Shown piece after piece: positions 16,142 to 25,900 of a stretch of DNA of 64,000 bases; position 1 is the first letter of the stretch, and each line of letters begins with the position of its first letter. The DNA is taken from positions 2,190,575-2,254,574 of the forward strand of contig JBGAJN010000001.1 in NCBI GenBank assembly GCA_044224905.1. The letters run 5' to 3'. The DNA is from JBGAJN01 sp044224905. Its GTDB lineage: Bacteria > Verrucomicrobiota > Verrucomicrobiia > Limisphaerales > JBGAJN01. Under the pieces are notes generated by a model. It worked only from the letters and a program-made list of their open reading frames with translations. It ran no database searches and was not told the origin of the DNA. The translations under genes and the position numbers were made by a program.

Positions 16142-17085
16142 TCTTTCTGCGCAAAGCGTAGGTGCGCGTCGTTTTCGAGATTATAATTACAAGATTTTGC
16201 TGCTCCTTCGAGATCGGGGTACATAGATCGAAAATGAATGTGCGCAAGCTCTAGCCATGATAGGCAAGCCTTTCTGCCTCTATTTCTAATTAAAAAGCGT
16301 AGCAAAACAGGCTTATCCGAAAAAGTTGCAAAATGAGATACCACGCATTCTTCTATCGATTGATGCGCCGATGATAGTGTAAATACACCTTCTTGGGCTT
16401 CAATTCTTGGGTTTCTCTGTGTAAGGACGTCAAGCACCCGGATTCCGCTATCTGGAATAGGTTCATGTTCCGGCCAAAACTGACGAATCAAAGCGATATT
16501 CAAAGCATATACAACTCTAAACCCGACATCATCTTCTCTGTCGTCCGCCTTAACAAAAGCAAACCACAGAGCAATTAGCGGACTGCGCGTCCAGTCGAGA
16601 AGTGGCGTGGCTAGTCCGTGATGCTGCCCCAAAGCAAATAGATCAAATACCATTGGCAATTGATGCGATTGCAAACCGGTGTGTAATTCATTCAAAACGG
16701 CTGCGAGCGTTCGAGGCTCCGTCGCAAGAATGCGCAACAATTGGTCGTGTAGCGCCAGATGTTCGATTTGAAGCGAATAAATTTCTCTGAGCCGCACCAA
16801 AAAGTCGCGGAGGTGTTTTGTCGTCGTTCGTGATGTGTTTCGCTGCCAATCAATTCCATAATCGCGTTTTCTTAATATGCGAGTAAGAGACGAAATTAAT
16901 TGATAGTCAGAGTCGCCTAAACCGCGCCAAATAAACTGATTACTTGTGTTGAAGTGTTGGGTTACGATTTCGATAAATTCACTATAGCCACCTTCAAGAT
17001 GAAACGTATGATAGCCATTTCCCGAACGTTTCGGCTGTGGATCGAAACCTGGGCGTTTTGATGGTTCCTGAGTCAGCGTTTTCAT
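16138..17085 (-). CDS. FRG-domain protein
   Basis: The 315-residue protein is dominated by an FRG domain (Pfam FRG). FIWRGLGDSDYQLISSL is at residues 51-67 (Phe51, Arg54, Gly55), and GQHHGLATPLLDWTRSPLIA at 153-172 is followed by LWFAF. The family has no established biochemical activity; members are frequent on phages, plasmids and in defence islands. The C-terminal segment (EGVFTLSSAHQSIEE onwards) is a typical ending of the family. The gene is first in a two-gene operon with a degenerate kinase and has a well-placed sigma-70-like promoter. An effector or toxin role is plausible but inferred. Confidence 0.8.
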   Translation of the reverse strand: MKTLTQEPSKRPGFDPQPKRSGNGYHTFHLEGGYSEFIEIVTQHFNTSNQFIWRGLGDSDYQLISSLTRILRKRDYGIDWQRNTSRTTTKHLRDFLVRLREIYSLQIEHLALHDQLLRILATEPRTLAAVLNELHTGLQSHQLPMVFDLFALGQHHGLATPLLDWTRSPLIALWFAFVKADDREDDVGFRVVYALNIALIRQFWPEHEPIPDSGIRVLDVLTQRNPRIEAQEGVFTLSSAHQSIEECVVSHFATFSDKPVLLRFLIRNRGRKACLSWLELAHIHFRSMYPDLEGAAKSCNYNLENDAHLRFAQKD

Positions 17086-17124
17086 ACCACAAATAGCATC
17101 AATGGTGTTTTGGGAGTTACCGAC

Positions 17125-17153
17125 ATTTTATTCGAGCAGTATCGTGAATGCAA
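17125..17153 (-). promoter_or_regulatory. Sigma-70-like promoter of the FRG/pseudokinase operon
   Basis: On the minus strand, TTGCAT (17153-17148) and TAAAAT (17130-17125) are separated by exactly 17 bases. Transcription would start near 17118, giving a leader of about 33 nt to the ATG at 17085. No strong ribosome-binding site follows. Confidence 0.5.
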
Positions 17154-17333
17154 CAATGCGTTCAAATATTTCTAATTTGTAATGGCGCATTGGTTGGCCT
17201 TACCCGAATTTGGTGGACAGGCTTAGTGTAAATGTGCGAGTTGAGTGAAACACTCATGAACATCGAAGCCAAGTAGTCTGCTCCCTAATCCCTGACCAAG
17301 GGTGATCAACAAGTTTGAAGCCAAGTAACGGTA

Positions 17334-18761
17334 TTAATAATGAACCGAATGGCTCCTCGCTATCTTCAGGTTTTCGGTCGTCGGATCATCGAAAGCGAAA
17401 TTCACACGGCCCAACAAATCCACTGCGAGAGAGCTAAATCTCCCGGGAACCGGATCATCCCGGTCCGTGACCGTGGGTTCAGCGACCGTTCGTTTACACC
17501 AGTGAGTGCCGTTTTGTGTGGCGACGCGAAGTTCATTCGCATAGCGAAACCCTACTACCACGCTGCCGTCCGGATGGACAGAAGCCACCGGATTGTCTAT
17601 GGAAACTGCCACCCCCCGTTGAACAATCGAATCGAGGACGGTGTTGTTTGACCATTCATAAATATGAAGCTCAAACAGTTGACCGCTGCCGTCGCGAAGG
17701 ACTGCAGCCACCACGATTTCCCCGCTCGGCTTCACGGTAATTTGAAGTTCTGACCTTAGATATCGATCGCTTTCGAGAGGAAGCTCCACGCGACTCCAAC
17801 CTACTTCCTCTTGCACAAAAATTGCCATTTCCCTGCCCCTATACCCTGCCACCGCGTATTTGCCGGTGGGAAGTTTGACCGCCGCAATTGATATCCAGTT
17901 CGGCGGTGAGCTTTGTTCTGTAATCACTGGGCTGGCCATCCAACCTCCGGTACTAGCTCGATAAAATAGGATCGTTCCGTCGCGTGCCGCAAAAAAATCC
18001 AGAGCCCCTCGATTTCGAGGCACCGCGAAATAGTCGGTGTATTCTGGGCCTTGTGTCACGACGAGCCGTTGATTTGTCCAGGTTCCGGCAACTTTGGTTG
18101 CGATATAGAGAAATCGGTTGGTGGCATCTTTGTACACAATGCGTGGATTCTCTTCCGCATCGAAACTCAGAAAAACCTGACCCTCGGGAGTTGCGCCCGG
18201 CACCGCCTGAGTCAGCCAGACCCTGTTGATTTCTATAGCAAAATACAGCCGCGCAAACGATGTCCCGTTGGAAGTAGCAAGGTAGGCGATTGATCGGGTT
18301 CCATTGGAAAGTATCTGCAGATCACAGAACCCGGCAGACACTCGATTCGACTGTCCATCAAGTACGATCGCTGTAGGCCACTGGCAACCGCAGTCAATCA
18401 CGGGCATTCCGGTGATATCCACTTGCGCCAAGCGGTAAAACCGACACACCTCCTCCATCGGAAACGACTGGGTCACAACTTGCCCGTTTCCAACCAAGAT
18501 CGGTCCAATTGCGAAATAGTTGGCGTTTGGCTGCTGCGAAGTATAGAGTCTGTAAAATCCGCCCGACGGGAGAGTAAAACGCAATACGACCGAATCCGCC
18601 CGCGTCACCTCAATCGGAATTTCATGGCCGTATCCGGGGAAAGCAATACCTGACGCAAGTAGGCAAATCGCAATGCAAGGAAAAGCAAGTGCCGCCGCAA
18701 TCCTGTTGGCGACACCCGCGAGAGTAGTCCGGTCAAGAACCAAAGTTTCGGTTTTCATCAT
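17334..18761 (-). CDS. Secreted beta-propeller-like protein
   Basis: The 475-residue protein has an N-terminal signal or anchor (RIAAALAFPCIAICLLASGI at about 19-38). A short domain follows with GGFYRLYTSQQPN...CRFYRL, a variant of the YQxQY/RFYR domain usually at the C-terminus of Verrucomicrobiota secreted proteins. The rest (about 130-475) consists of beta-strand repeats such as GQVFLSFDAEENPRIVYKDA, RGALDFFAARDGTILFYRA and GSVVVGFRYANELRVATQNG, consistent with a propeller of several blades. No catalytic motif is apparent. It is transcribed away from the FRG operon's promoter region and follows another secreted-protein gene in the same direction. Function unknown; extracellular binding is plausible. 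Confidence 0.6.
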   Translation of the reverse strand: MMKTETLVLDRTTLAGVANRIAAALAFPCIAICLLASGIAFPGYGHEIPIEVTRADSVVLRFTLPSGGFYRLYTSQQPNANYFAIGPILVGNGQVVTQSFPMEEVCRFYRLAQVDITGMPVIDCGCQWPTAIVLDGQSNRVSAGFCDLQILSNGTRSIAYLATSNGTSFARLYFAIEINRVWLTQAVPGATPEGQVFLSFDAEENPRIVYKDATNRFLYIATKVAGTWTNQRLVVTQGPEYTDYFAVPRNRGALDFFAARDGTILFYRASTGGWMASPVITEQSSPPNWISIAAVKLPTGKYAVAGYRGREMAIFVQEEVGWSRVELPLESDRYLRSELQITVKPSGEIVVAAVLRDGSGQLFELHIYEWSNNTVLDSIVQRGVAVSIDNPVASVHPDGSVVVGFRYANELRVATQNGTHWCKRTVAEPTVTDRDDPVPGRFSSLAVDLLGRVNFAFDDPTTENLKIARSHSVHY

Positions 18762-18864
18762 TTGAGGAGTGCGCGTGGGGCGGCAATTTCCAACCGTAAT
18801 GCAATTTCCGGTCTGCTCAAGTGGTTCGCGAACGGAAACAAAAATAACTTATCGCAGCGTCGAA

Positions 18865-19794
18865 CTACGGCAGCGGCACCACCCGATAAAAAATGCTCTG
18901 CTGATCATTGATCGCGTCAAACACGCAGTTGGTGCTTCCATTTCCCGGAACGGGCGAACCCAGGTCATTCCAAACATTCGTATTGAGTGAGTTCCGCCAT
19001 TGCACTTGGTACACACAATTGCTGAACGAAGGCCAACAGATCCGAACGGCCCTATCAATTGTTGCAACTGGTTTGTTCCTAACGATGATTTTGCAATTGT
19101 CGATGGCCCATGACTCGTCGCTTCCGCCTTGCCAGCCCGTGCCGGTGGCAAAGAATTCAATGACCGCCGTGCTGGAGCTGTGAGGAATAGCGGTCATGCC
19201 TGCGACAGGATGTCCCATGTTGTAAGCGGAATCAACGTATGCGATTGGCCCGTTGATGGGATTTCCGTTAATGTCGTAGATTGTTCCGTTGAGGGTGAGA
19301 GTAAATCCCAATTGAGTTCCGTAGGTGATCAGGTTGTTGGTCGGCGCGGTCTGGTCCGAGAGCTGAAAATTGTCAAAAGTTGCAGAAAAGACGGTCCCTC
19401 CGTCGACGGCCACGTTGAAGAAATCAGTGGGAATCGCCCCACCAATTTGAGTGTTCCCATCCCAACTATCGATGATGGCGAGGTCAAAACTCACCGCCAA
19501 CTCAGTGTGGGGCGGCAAGTTCGTCAAAGTGAGGACGGTGTGACCTGATAGCGAAGCGTTACGGAGAAAATTCGAACCGAAGCCAAAGCTTTGGTAGTCT
19601 TGCGTCGCGGCCAGATTTGCCGGCCCAGTAAACTCGCTCGGAATTCCTGATTCGAAATCCGTTGAGAATACCGTCACCTCAGTGGATTGAATATTCGCCG
19701 ACCACATCACGCTGATGATCGCGGTGAGATTGAAGACCATCTTCGCCCGATGGAAAATACTAGTGCTTTTAGGTTGATGAATTGCGGATTGCAT
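18865..19794 (-). CDS. Secreted protein with C-terminal YQxQW/FYR domain
   Basis: The 309-residue protein has an N-terminal hydrophobic stretch (MVFNLTAIISVMWSA, starting at about 19) that probably directs export. The central region (about 40-240) begins VTVFSTDFESGIP and has jelly-roll-like beta strands with PHTELAVSFDLAIIDSWDGN, resembling PEP-CTERM-type or lectin-like extracellular modules. The C-terminus (250-309) has the Verrucomicrobiota domain CWPSFSNCVYQVQWRNSLNT, then FYRVVPLP. No catalytic residues were seen. A 103-bp gap separates it from the downstream gene, so they may be co-transcribed. Confidence 0.6.
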   Translation of the reverse strand: MQSAIHQPKSTSIFHRAKMVFNLTAIISVMWSANIQSTEVTVFSTDFESGIPSEFTGPANLAATQDYQSFGFGSNFLRNASLSGHTVLTLTNLPPHTELAVSFDLAIIDSWDGNTQIGGAIPTDFFNVAVDGGTVFSATFDNFQLSDQTAPTNNLITYGTQLGFTLTLNGTIYDINGNPINGPIAYVDSAYNMGHPVAGMTAIPHSSSTAVIEFFATGTGWQGGSDESWAIDNCKIIVRNKPVATIDRAVRICWPSFSNCVYQVQWRNSLNTNVWNDLGSPVPGNGSTNCVFDAINDQQSIFYRVVPLP

Positions 19795-20044
19795 AGGTTC
19801 TATCCTTTCTGTTTAGACGTTGGTTGGGTTTTCGATGTCCTGAGTTGACGCCCACGAGATCCCCGCACTTGACGCACGCCCCAGAGCATCAACTCCAACA
19901 CACCATCTGAAGACGATCCTGGTTTCTGTTTTCATCAGACAAACTTCGCCAATGTTGGCAGACCGGTGTTTGGCCTTGATTTCTGTAGTCGAACTGGTTT
20001 CTTTTCATGCAGCAAGATCGCCAACGGAAAACACTTTGAGTCGC

Positions 20045-21829
20045 ATGTCTCCTTCGACAACCCAAGTTTTTCGGCCTGTGTTTGGTTGGCTTGTGTTGAG
20101 TTTTCTCCTTTTCCTCTGGCGGTATCACTACACCCAAGCCGCGAAAGCCACGCTCGAATTTCAAGTCGCCGTCGCGGGTCGCGCCTCCGAGGCGTTCCCC
20201 GACGCCACGTTGAATGGCCGGCGATATCAGGCGGGATACCCCTGCGGCGTGGGTTGGAAGAAATTAGTGATCAACGCCGCCGATGCCGAACCCTTTGAGA
20301 CCAATCGCTTCATTTGGTATGGCGGGGCGGCTTTCGGAAACATCACGCTGGCCCGGAGTCGTGGTCAACTTGACTTGGACTTCGTCCCTGCCATCGAAAC
20401 CGTTCAGGTAACTGGCACGGAAGAGCAAAAGAGCCTCGACAAGAGCACTCACCAATCACTGTCGTTGCCAACCGGAACCTACAAAGTGTGGGCCAAGTTC
20501 ACGCTTTTCAGCATCGAGCAGACCGTGGAGATCAAGCGCAATCAAACCAACCGCATCTCCCTTGCGCCGAAACTGGCCGCGCTCCAACTGAGTTCCGATC
20601 CCGACAATGCCGAGTTCGAGTTGCAGTCAACCCATGCACCGCGGGTTTCCCTGAAGGGCAATACACCCACGACAATCTCGGCGCTGCCGCTGGATGAGTA
20701 TGAACTGGTCGTTGCGCGCGGGGACTTCCGGAAACACCAGTCCGTTCGGTTGTCCGCCGCTGACAAGACCAATGCTGTAACCGTCCAGTTCCGTTACGCC
20801 AAACTTGCGATCACCTCCGATCCCGCAGGCACCACGATTAGCGCAGGCGACAAAGTCCTCGGGAAAACCCCGGCCAACCTCGAACTCCAACCCGGCTCCC
20901 ATCGCCTGTCGCTTACGAAAGAAGGCTATTTCGGCACCAACGTAAATCTGGAACTGGCGGAAACCGATCAACGCACACTGGCAGTCACGTTGGTCAACAC
21001 GTCGTTCGTGGCCGCACTGGAACGCGCCCGCACTCAAGCCACTGGCTTCAATCCCGACTACGATCGCGCCTTGGCCGACGTCGAACATGCCCTCCAGATC
21101 AAACCCGGCGACGCTGGAGCGCTACGACTACAGGGAGCCATTCAACTCAACCGGCACCTCAAACGCGCCCGCGAGTTTCGCGGAGAAGGCGACCTCCGTC
21201 GCGCGCTGGCGGCGACCGATTCCGCATTGCAACTCGACCCATCCGACGCCACGGCAGTCGCTTTGAAGAGTGATTTGGAACAACGCCAACGCGTCGTGGA
21301 CGCGGAGAACGTCAAAGCCCGCCAAGCGCTGGACTCCGCCCAAGCCAAGGCCCGCGCTGAGGCCCGGCGGCAACATCCGCAGCAAGTGTTGCAAGCCACC
21401 GTCGCCGGGGTGCGCCATCAGGATGCGTTTCCCACTCAGAGCCTGCGGGTGAAAGGTTCGGTCGCGAGTGTTCGATCTTCCCTGCTGGCAATATTCCGCA
21501 CCAACAAGCCCGAGTGGCCGGTCAAGAGCGAACGACCGGCGGATGCCGACACGGTGATCCTGGAAGTCACCTCGAAATCCGTCACGATGCGCCGCCATGT
21601 GTTCTTTGTGATCGGCCAGACCGGCGAGAACGAAGTGGTTATTGCGTTCAAGCTGTTCGCCTACGTGCTCGGGGAGAAAATCGGTATCAGTCTGAGCGGC
21701 TTCTCCGATGAGAGTTACATTCCCATGAATTCCCGATTCTTCACCCAAGGCCGGGTCAAAACCATCGACGGCGACTACACCCGCGAGTCGATGGAACTGG
21801 TCAAGCAAATCGAAGACGCACTCCGCTGA
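20045..21829 (+). CDS. PEGA-domain membrane-anchored protein
   Basis: The 594-residue protein starts with one membrane segment (VFGWLVLSFLLFLW, about residues 11-24). Two PEGA-type domains follow: LQLSSDPDNAEFELQST with YELVVARGDFRKH, and LAITSDPAGTTISAGDKVLG with HRLSLTKEGYFG. Then come tetratricopeptide-like helices (DRALADVEHALQIKPGDAGA and RRALAATDSALQLDPSDATA), an alanine-rich coiled coil and a C-terminal alpha/beta domain. PEGA domains are surface or envelope modules found with kinases and secretion components. It heads a three-gene operon (2-bp spacers) with a membrane protein and a VirD4-like ATPase, which suggests an envelope-associated DNA-transfer role. The ATG at 20045 places the membrane segment at the N-terminus; the longer frame is less likely. 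Confidence 0.65.
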   Translation: MSPSTTQVFRPVFGWLVLSFLLFLWRYHYTQAAKATLEFQVAVAGRASEAFPDATLNGRRYQAGYPCGVGWKKLVINAADAEPFETNRFIWYGGAAFGNITLARSRGQLDLDFVPAIETVQVTGTEEQKSLDKSTHQSLSLPTGTYKVWAKFTLFSIEQTVEIKRNQTNRISLAPKLAALQLSSDPDNAEFELQSTHAPRVSLKGNTPTTISALPLDEYELVVARGDFRKHQSVRLSAADKTNAVTVQFRYAKLAITSDPAGTTISAGDKVLGKTPANLELQPGSHRLSLTKEGYFGTNVNLELAETDQRTLAVTLVNTSFVAALERARTQATGFNPDYDRALADVEHALQIKPGDAGALRLQGAIQLNRHLKRAREFRGEGDLRRALAATDSALQLDPSDATAVALKSDLEQRQRVVDAENVKARQALDSAQAKARAEARRQHPQQVLQATVAGVRHQDAFPTQSLRVKGSVASVRSSLLAIFRTNKPEWPVKSERPADADTVILEVTSKSVTMRRHVFFVIGQTGENEVVIAFKLFAYVLGEKIGISLSGFSDESYIPMNSRFFTQGRVKTIDGDYTRESMELVKQIEDALR

Positions 21830-21831
21830 AT

Positions 21832-22962
21832 ATGGAAGACGCCGCCGCCATTCCATCGTCACTGCCAGATGCCGCGCCACCCCGGTTCAGCGTGCAAGAG
21901 GAACTCTTCATCTTCTGCAACCTGATGCTCGTCACCTGCCTCTTCCTGCCGTGGCGTGTGGCCACCGGAGAAATCACCCCGTGGGATCTGTTCTCCTCAT
22001 TTGATTCCACCGCCATCTCCTCAGGCTTCGCCGGCCTGTTCCTGCTTCTCGGCGTGACTCTGTGGAGCGTTTCCCGGCCGCGCATCCGACCCTGGTTTGG
22101 TCTCGCGACCGCACTGGCAGTTCATGCCGTGTATGTCGGCTTTGAGCTGATGCCCGGACACGCGAGCTATGGCGCACGCCTTGCCGGTTTCATTGCCCTC
22201 GGCCTGCTCGGGTTGTCCGCCAATCCCGCCCTCGTGAAGGCCGGTGATCTTGCAATGCGTCGGCTCAACTCGCGGCAGGCGGAAGTGTTCTCGCATTCCG
22301 CCACCGTGCTACCCGGCATCCAGTTGTCCACGCAGGAGTTTTATACCAAGCTGGAGGAGGCCATTCGCGCCCATAACTGGCCGGGGGTCGAATTTCTGCG
22401 CGTGTCGCACCGCGAAGCGGGTCTGCTCTCGCACCAACGGGAATACCTGCGTGTCGTCCGCCAGCGCCAGGTAATCGACGCGTGCGCCGCGCGCTTCGGC
22501 ACCGATTACTTCTTCACGCTGCGCGAAGCTGAAATCCAAGCGCAACTCAGTCTGACCACGCTGTTGATCTTCCTCGTCTCGCTGGCGCTCGGTTTCTCCA
22601 TGTTGACCAGCACGTTTGGGTTCATCCCCGGACTCACGCTTTTTGGCTTCATCGTGGTGTTCGGCTTCTTCGTCCTCTTCAACGTGCTCCGCATGGGATT
22701 GACGCGGCTCGACGGGGTGCTCATGCGCACGCCGGTCATCGGCCCGATCTATGAAACGTGGTGCCGCCGGAGCACGACGTATTTCCAATTCGATTCCCGC
22801 GTCGTGTTTCTCAAGCTGATGAACGACCTCTTGAAGGAGCACGTGGACGAGGCGACCTCCGCCCAAGGCGTTCGTTCCCTGTCCTATCTGGAGCATCAAC
22901 CCATTCTCGATGGCTTCTACAAAACGAAAATACGCAATCCCGAGGACGGCGAGGAAAAATAA
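21832..22962 (+). CDS. Polytopic membrane protein linked to the VirD4-like ATPase
   Basis: The 376-residue protein has about four N-terminal membrane segments (LFIFCNLMLVTCLFLPW, GLFLLLGVTLW, ATALAVHAVYVGFEL, RLAGFIALGLLGLS) and two more near residues 240-285 (LLIFLVSLALGF and TLFGFIVVFGFFVLFNVL). The soluble loop between them (150-235) carries a helical arginine-rich part (REAGLLSHQREYLRVVRQRQ). I do not recognise the family. It starts 2 bp after the PEGA gene, and the ATPase follows 2 bp later, so translation is probably coupled. By analogy with VirB/VirD4 systems it may be an inner-membrane partner of the ATPase, but no VirB homologue is present. Confidence 0.6.
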   Translation: MEDAAAIPSSLPDAAPPRFSVQEELFIFCNLMLVTCLFLPWRVATGEITPWDLFSSFDSTAISSGFAGLFLLLGVTLWSVSRPRIRPWFGLATALAVHAVYVGFELMPGHASYGARLAGFIALGLLGLSANPALVKAGDLAMRRLNSRQAEVFSHSATVLPGIQLSTQEFYTKLEEAIRAHNWPGVEFLRVSHREAGLLSHQREYLRVVRQRQVIDACAARFGTDYFFTLREAEIQAQLSLTTLLIFLVSLALGFSMLTSTFGFIPGLTLFGFIVVFGFFVLFNVLRMGLTRLDGVLMRTPVIGPIYETWCRRSTTYFQFDSRVVFLKLMNDLLKEHVDEATSAQGVRSLSYLEHQPILDGFYKTKIRNPEDGEEK

Positions 22963-22964
22963 CC

Positions 22965-25900
22965 ATGGGCCGCATCGACGAACTGGTCAGCGCTGAGTTT
23001 GCCGCGTGGGAACAGCGTGGACGCGGCTGGCAGGTGTGGCCTCAACCCGTGCGACCCGAACCGGCGTTTGCGGAATTCGCCGGATACCACCTCCCCGATG
23101 CGCAAAGACCAGTCGATGACGGCATCCGGGCGACCTTCTTCGCGTCGCTGTTCGATTCAATTCAAGCGAAACTCAATCGCCAGCCGGTGGTGGAACCGGA
23201 GGAGATCGTCGAACCTGAACCCGTCGCCAGCGAAGAACCGTTGACCGAGGAATTGGTCGTCTCGTTACCATCGAGTCTCGACCTCCCCGATGACGCGTTG
23301 CGTTCCTTTTTGGATTCGCTCCATGGCTCCACCGAACCGACCGGATTTGAACTGCTGGGCACCAACGAAGGCATCACGATTCAGTTCGCCGCGAGTCCCC
23401 AAGATGCGCCCGCATTGCAGCGTCAACTCCAGGCGTTCCTGCCCAAACTGCCGCTCGCCCCGGCGCAATCCCGGCTGGCCGAGGCATGGACGCAGCGTGA
23501 CGGCGTTGGGTTCATCGTCGATTTCGGCCTGGCCCACGAGTTCATGCTCCTGCTTCAGACAGGGCACGCGGTCGATCCCTTCGTGGGCTTGGTCGCGGCG
23601 TTGAACGAATTGCAACGCGACGAAGTGGCGGTGTTCCAGGTGTTGTTTCAGCCCGTCCAGAATCCGTGGCCACCCAGCGTGTGGAAGTCGGTCACCGATG
23701 CCCACGGGAAAGCTCTGTTTGTAAACCGGCTGCAACTCATTCCCGGCACGAAAGCCAAACTCGAACAACCACTCTTTGGGGTGGTGGTGCGGGCGGCGGC
23801 GAAGGCGGAGACCTTTGAACGTTCGGCTGCGATTGTCCGGGAAATGGCGGAGGCGCTCCGCTCGTTCAGTCGGATGGAAGCCAACCGGCTCATTCCACTC
23901 ACCAACGATGAGTATCCATTTGAGCTGCATGAGGAGGATCTGATTCTCCGACAATCGCGCCGCAGCGGCATGCTGCTCAATCGCGACGAACTATTGGGCT
24001 TCGTCCATCTGCCGTCGGATGAAGTTCGCGCCCCACGATTGTGTCGCGAACGAACCCAGACCAAGGCCGCCCCCGCCTCGGCCCTGGCATCGTCCGGCAT
24101 TCTACTGGGTCACAACCGACACGCGGGACGCTCGAACCCAGTGCGCCTCACCGCTGATCAGCGCGTCAAGCACCTGCACCTCATCGGGGCCTCGGGCACC
24201 GGCAAGTCGACATTGCTGTTCAATCTCATTCAGCAGGACATCGAAAGCGGACAAGGGCTGGCGGTGCTCGATCCCCACGGTGATCTGGTCAATCGCATTC
24301 TGGAGATCATCCCGCCGCATCGGCTTGAAGACGTCATTCTCATCGATCCCACTGATGAAGAATACTCGATCGGCTTCAACATCCTCTCCGCGCATTCAGA
24401 TTTCGAAAAAAACCTGCTCGCGTCGGATTTGGTTTCCATCTTTCGCCGGCTCTCGTCCTCCTGGGGTGATCAGCTCAATTCGGTTTTGAACAATGCCATC
24501 CGCGCCTTTCTCGAAAGCACGCGTGGGGGCACTCTGTCGGAATTGCAGCGGTTCCTCCTCGATCCGGGATTTCGCAATGAGTTCCTCGAAACCGTGCGCG
24601 ATCCCGACGTTGTGTTTTACTGGCGCAAAGCCTTCCCTCAGCTCGGCGGCAACAAATCCATCGGCCCGGTGCTCACTCGGTTGGACGCCTTCCTCGGTCC
24701 GAAACCAATTCGATACATGGTGTCGCAGACCGCCAACCATTTGGATTTCAGTCAGATTCTCGATACGGGAAAGATTGTGCTCGCGAAACTTTCGCAGGGA
24801 CAAATCGGAAAAGAAAACGCCTTCCTGTTGGGTTCGTTGCTCGTGTCGAAGTTTCAACAACTGGCGATGAGTCGTCAGCGTTTGAGCGTGGAGGAGCGAC
24901 GGGATTTCTGGCTGTACTTGGACGAGTTCCCGAGCTTCCTCACCCCGTCGATGGCGGAGATTCTGGCAGGGGCGCGCAAGTATCGTTTGGGACTGATTCT
25001 CGCGCATCAGGAGCTTCAGCAGTTGCAGCGTGACTCGGACGTCGCGAGCGCCGTGATGTCCAATCCGTATGCCCGCGTGGTGTTCCGCGTCGGCGACTCG
25101 GATGCAAATGCGCTGGCCAAAGGCTTCGCGAGTTTCGACGCCAAAGACCTCCTAAATCTCGAAACGGGTGAAGCCATCGGTCGCCTCGAACGCAGTGATC
25201 GGGATTTCAATCTGACCATTCCCTTGCCGGTCGAGATTGATCCCGAGTCGGCTCGACACAAGCGCGAAGCGGTTATTCAAGCGTCCCACCGGAAATACGC
25301 CACGCCGCGCGCGGAGATTGAAGCTGCGTTGCTGCGGAAACTCAGCCTAATCGATGTCGAGGAGCCAGCGGCTAAACCGAAGACCAAGCCCACTGCACCA
25401 CCGCTTCCGCACGTTGCGGACCCGACAGCTTCCGAAGTTCCGCAACCAACGGGTTCGGAAAAAGTATCAGTGGAACCACCGGTCGAAGTGAAGCCGGCCA
25501 AGGTGCTGGAAACGATGGCCCCGATCGCGCCGAAGGAGGTCAAACCGCCGGAATCGGCCGGCGTCGCCCCGGTAACCGTTCTGGAGTCGGCCACTGCACC
25601 GAAACCGGAAACCCCAAAGCCACCATACGTGCCAGCGGAAATGGGCATCGGCGGAGCGCAGCATCAGACGACTCAGAAGCGCATCAAGAAAGCGGCGGAG
25701 GAGTTGGGTTTTCTTGCCACCATCGAAAAGCCCATCCCGAATGGCAATGTGGACGTGCTGTTGGAACGACAAGGACAAACCATTGCCTGCGAAATTGGGG
25801 TCACCACGCCCGTCGATCAGGAGTTTAGGAATCTGCAAAAGTGCCTGGCGGCAGGGTTCCCCCACGTGGCGATGATCTCGCGGCCCGAACGGTTGCGGCA

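Noticed and set aside
17086..17333. Possible insertion-sequence remnant (an 11-bp direct repeat GAAGCCAAGTA near 17268 and 17316)
   Set aside because: The repeats are too short, no transposase fragment is readable, and no terminal inverted repeats were found.
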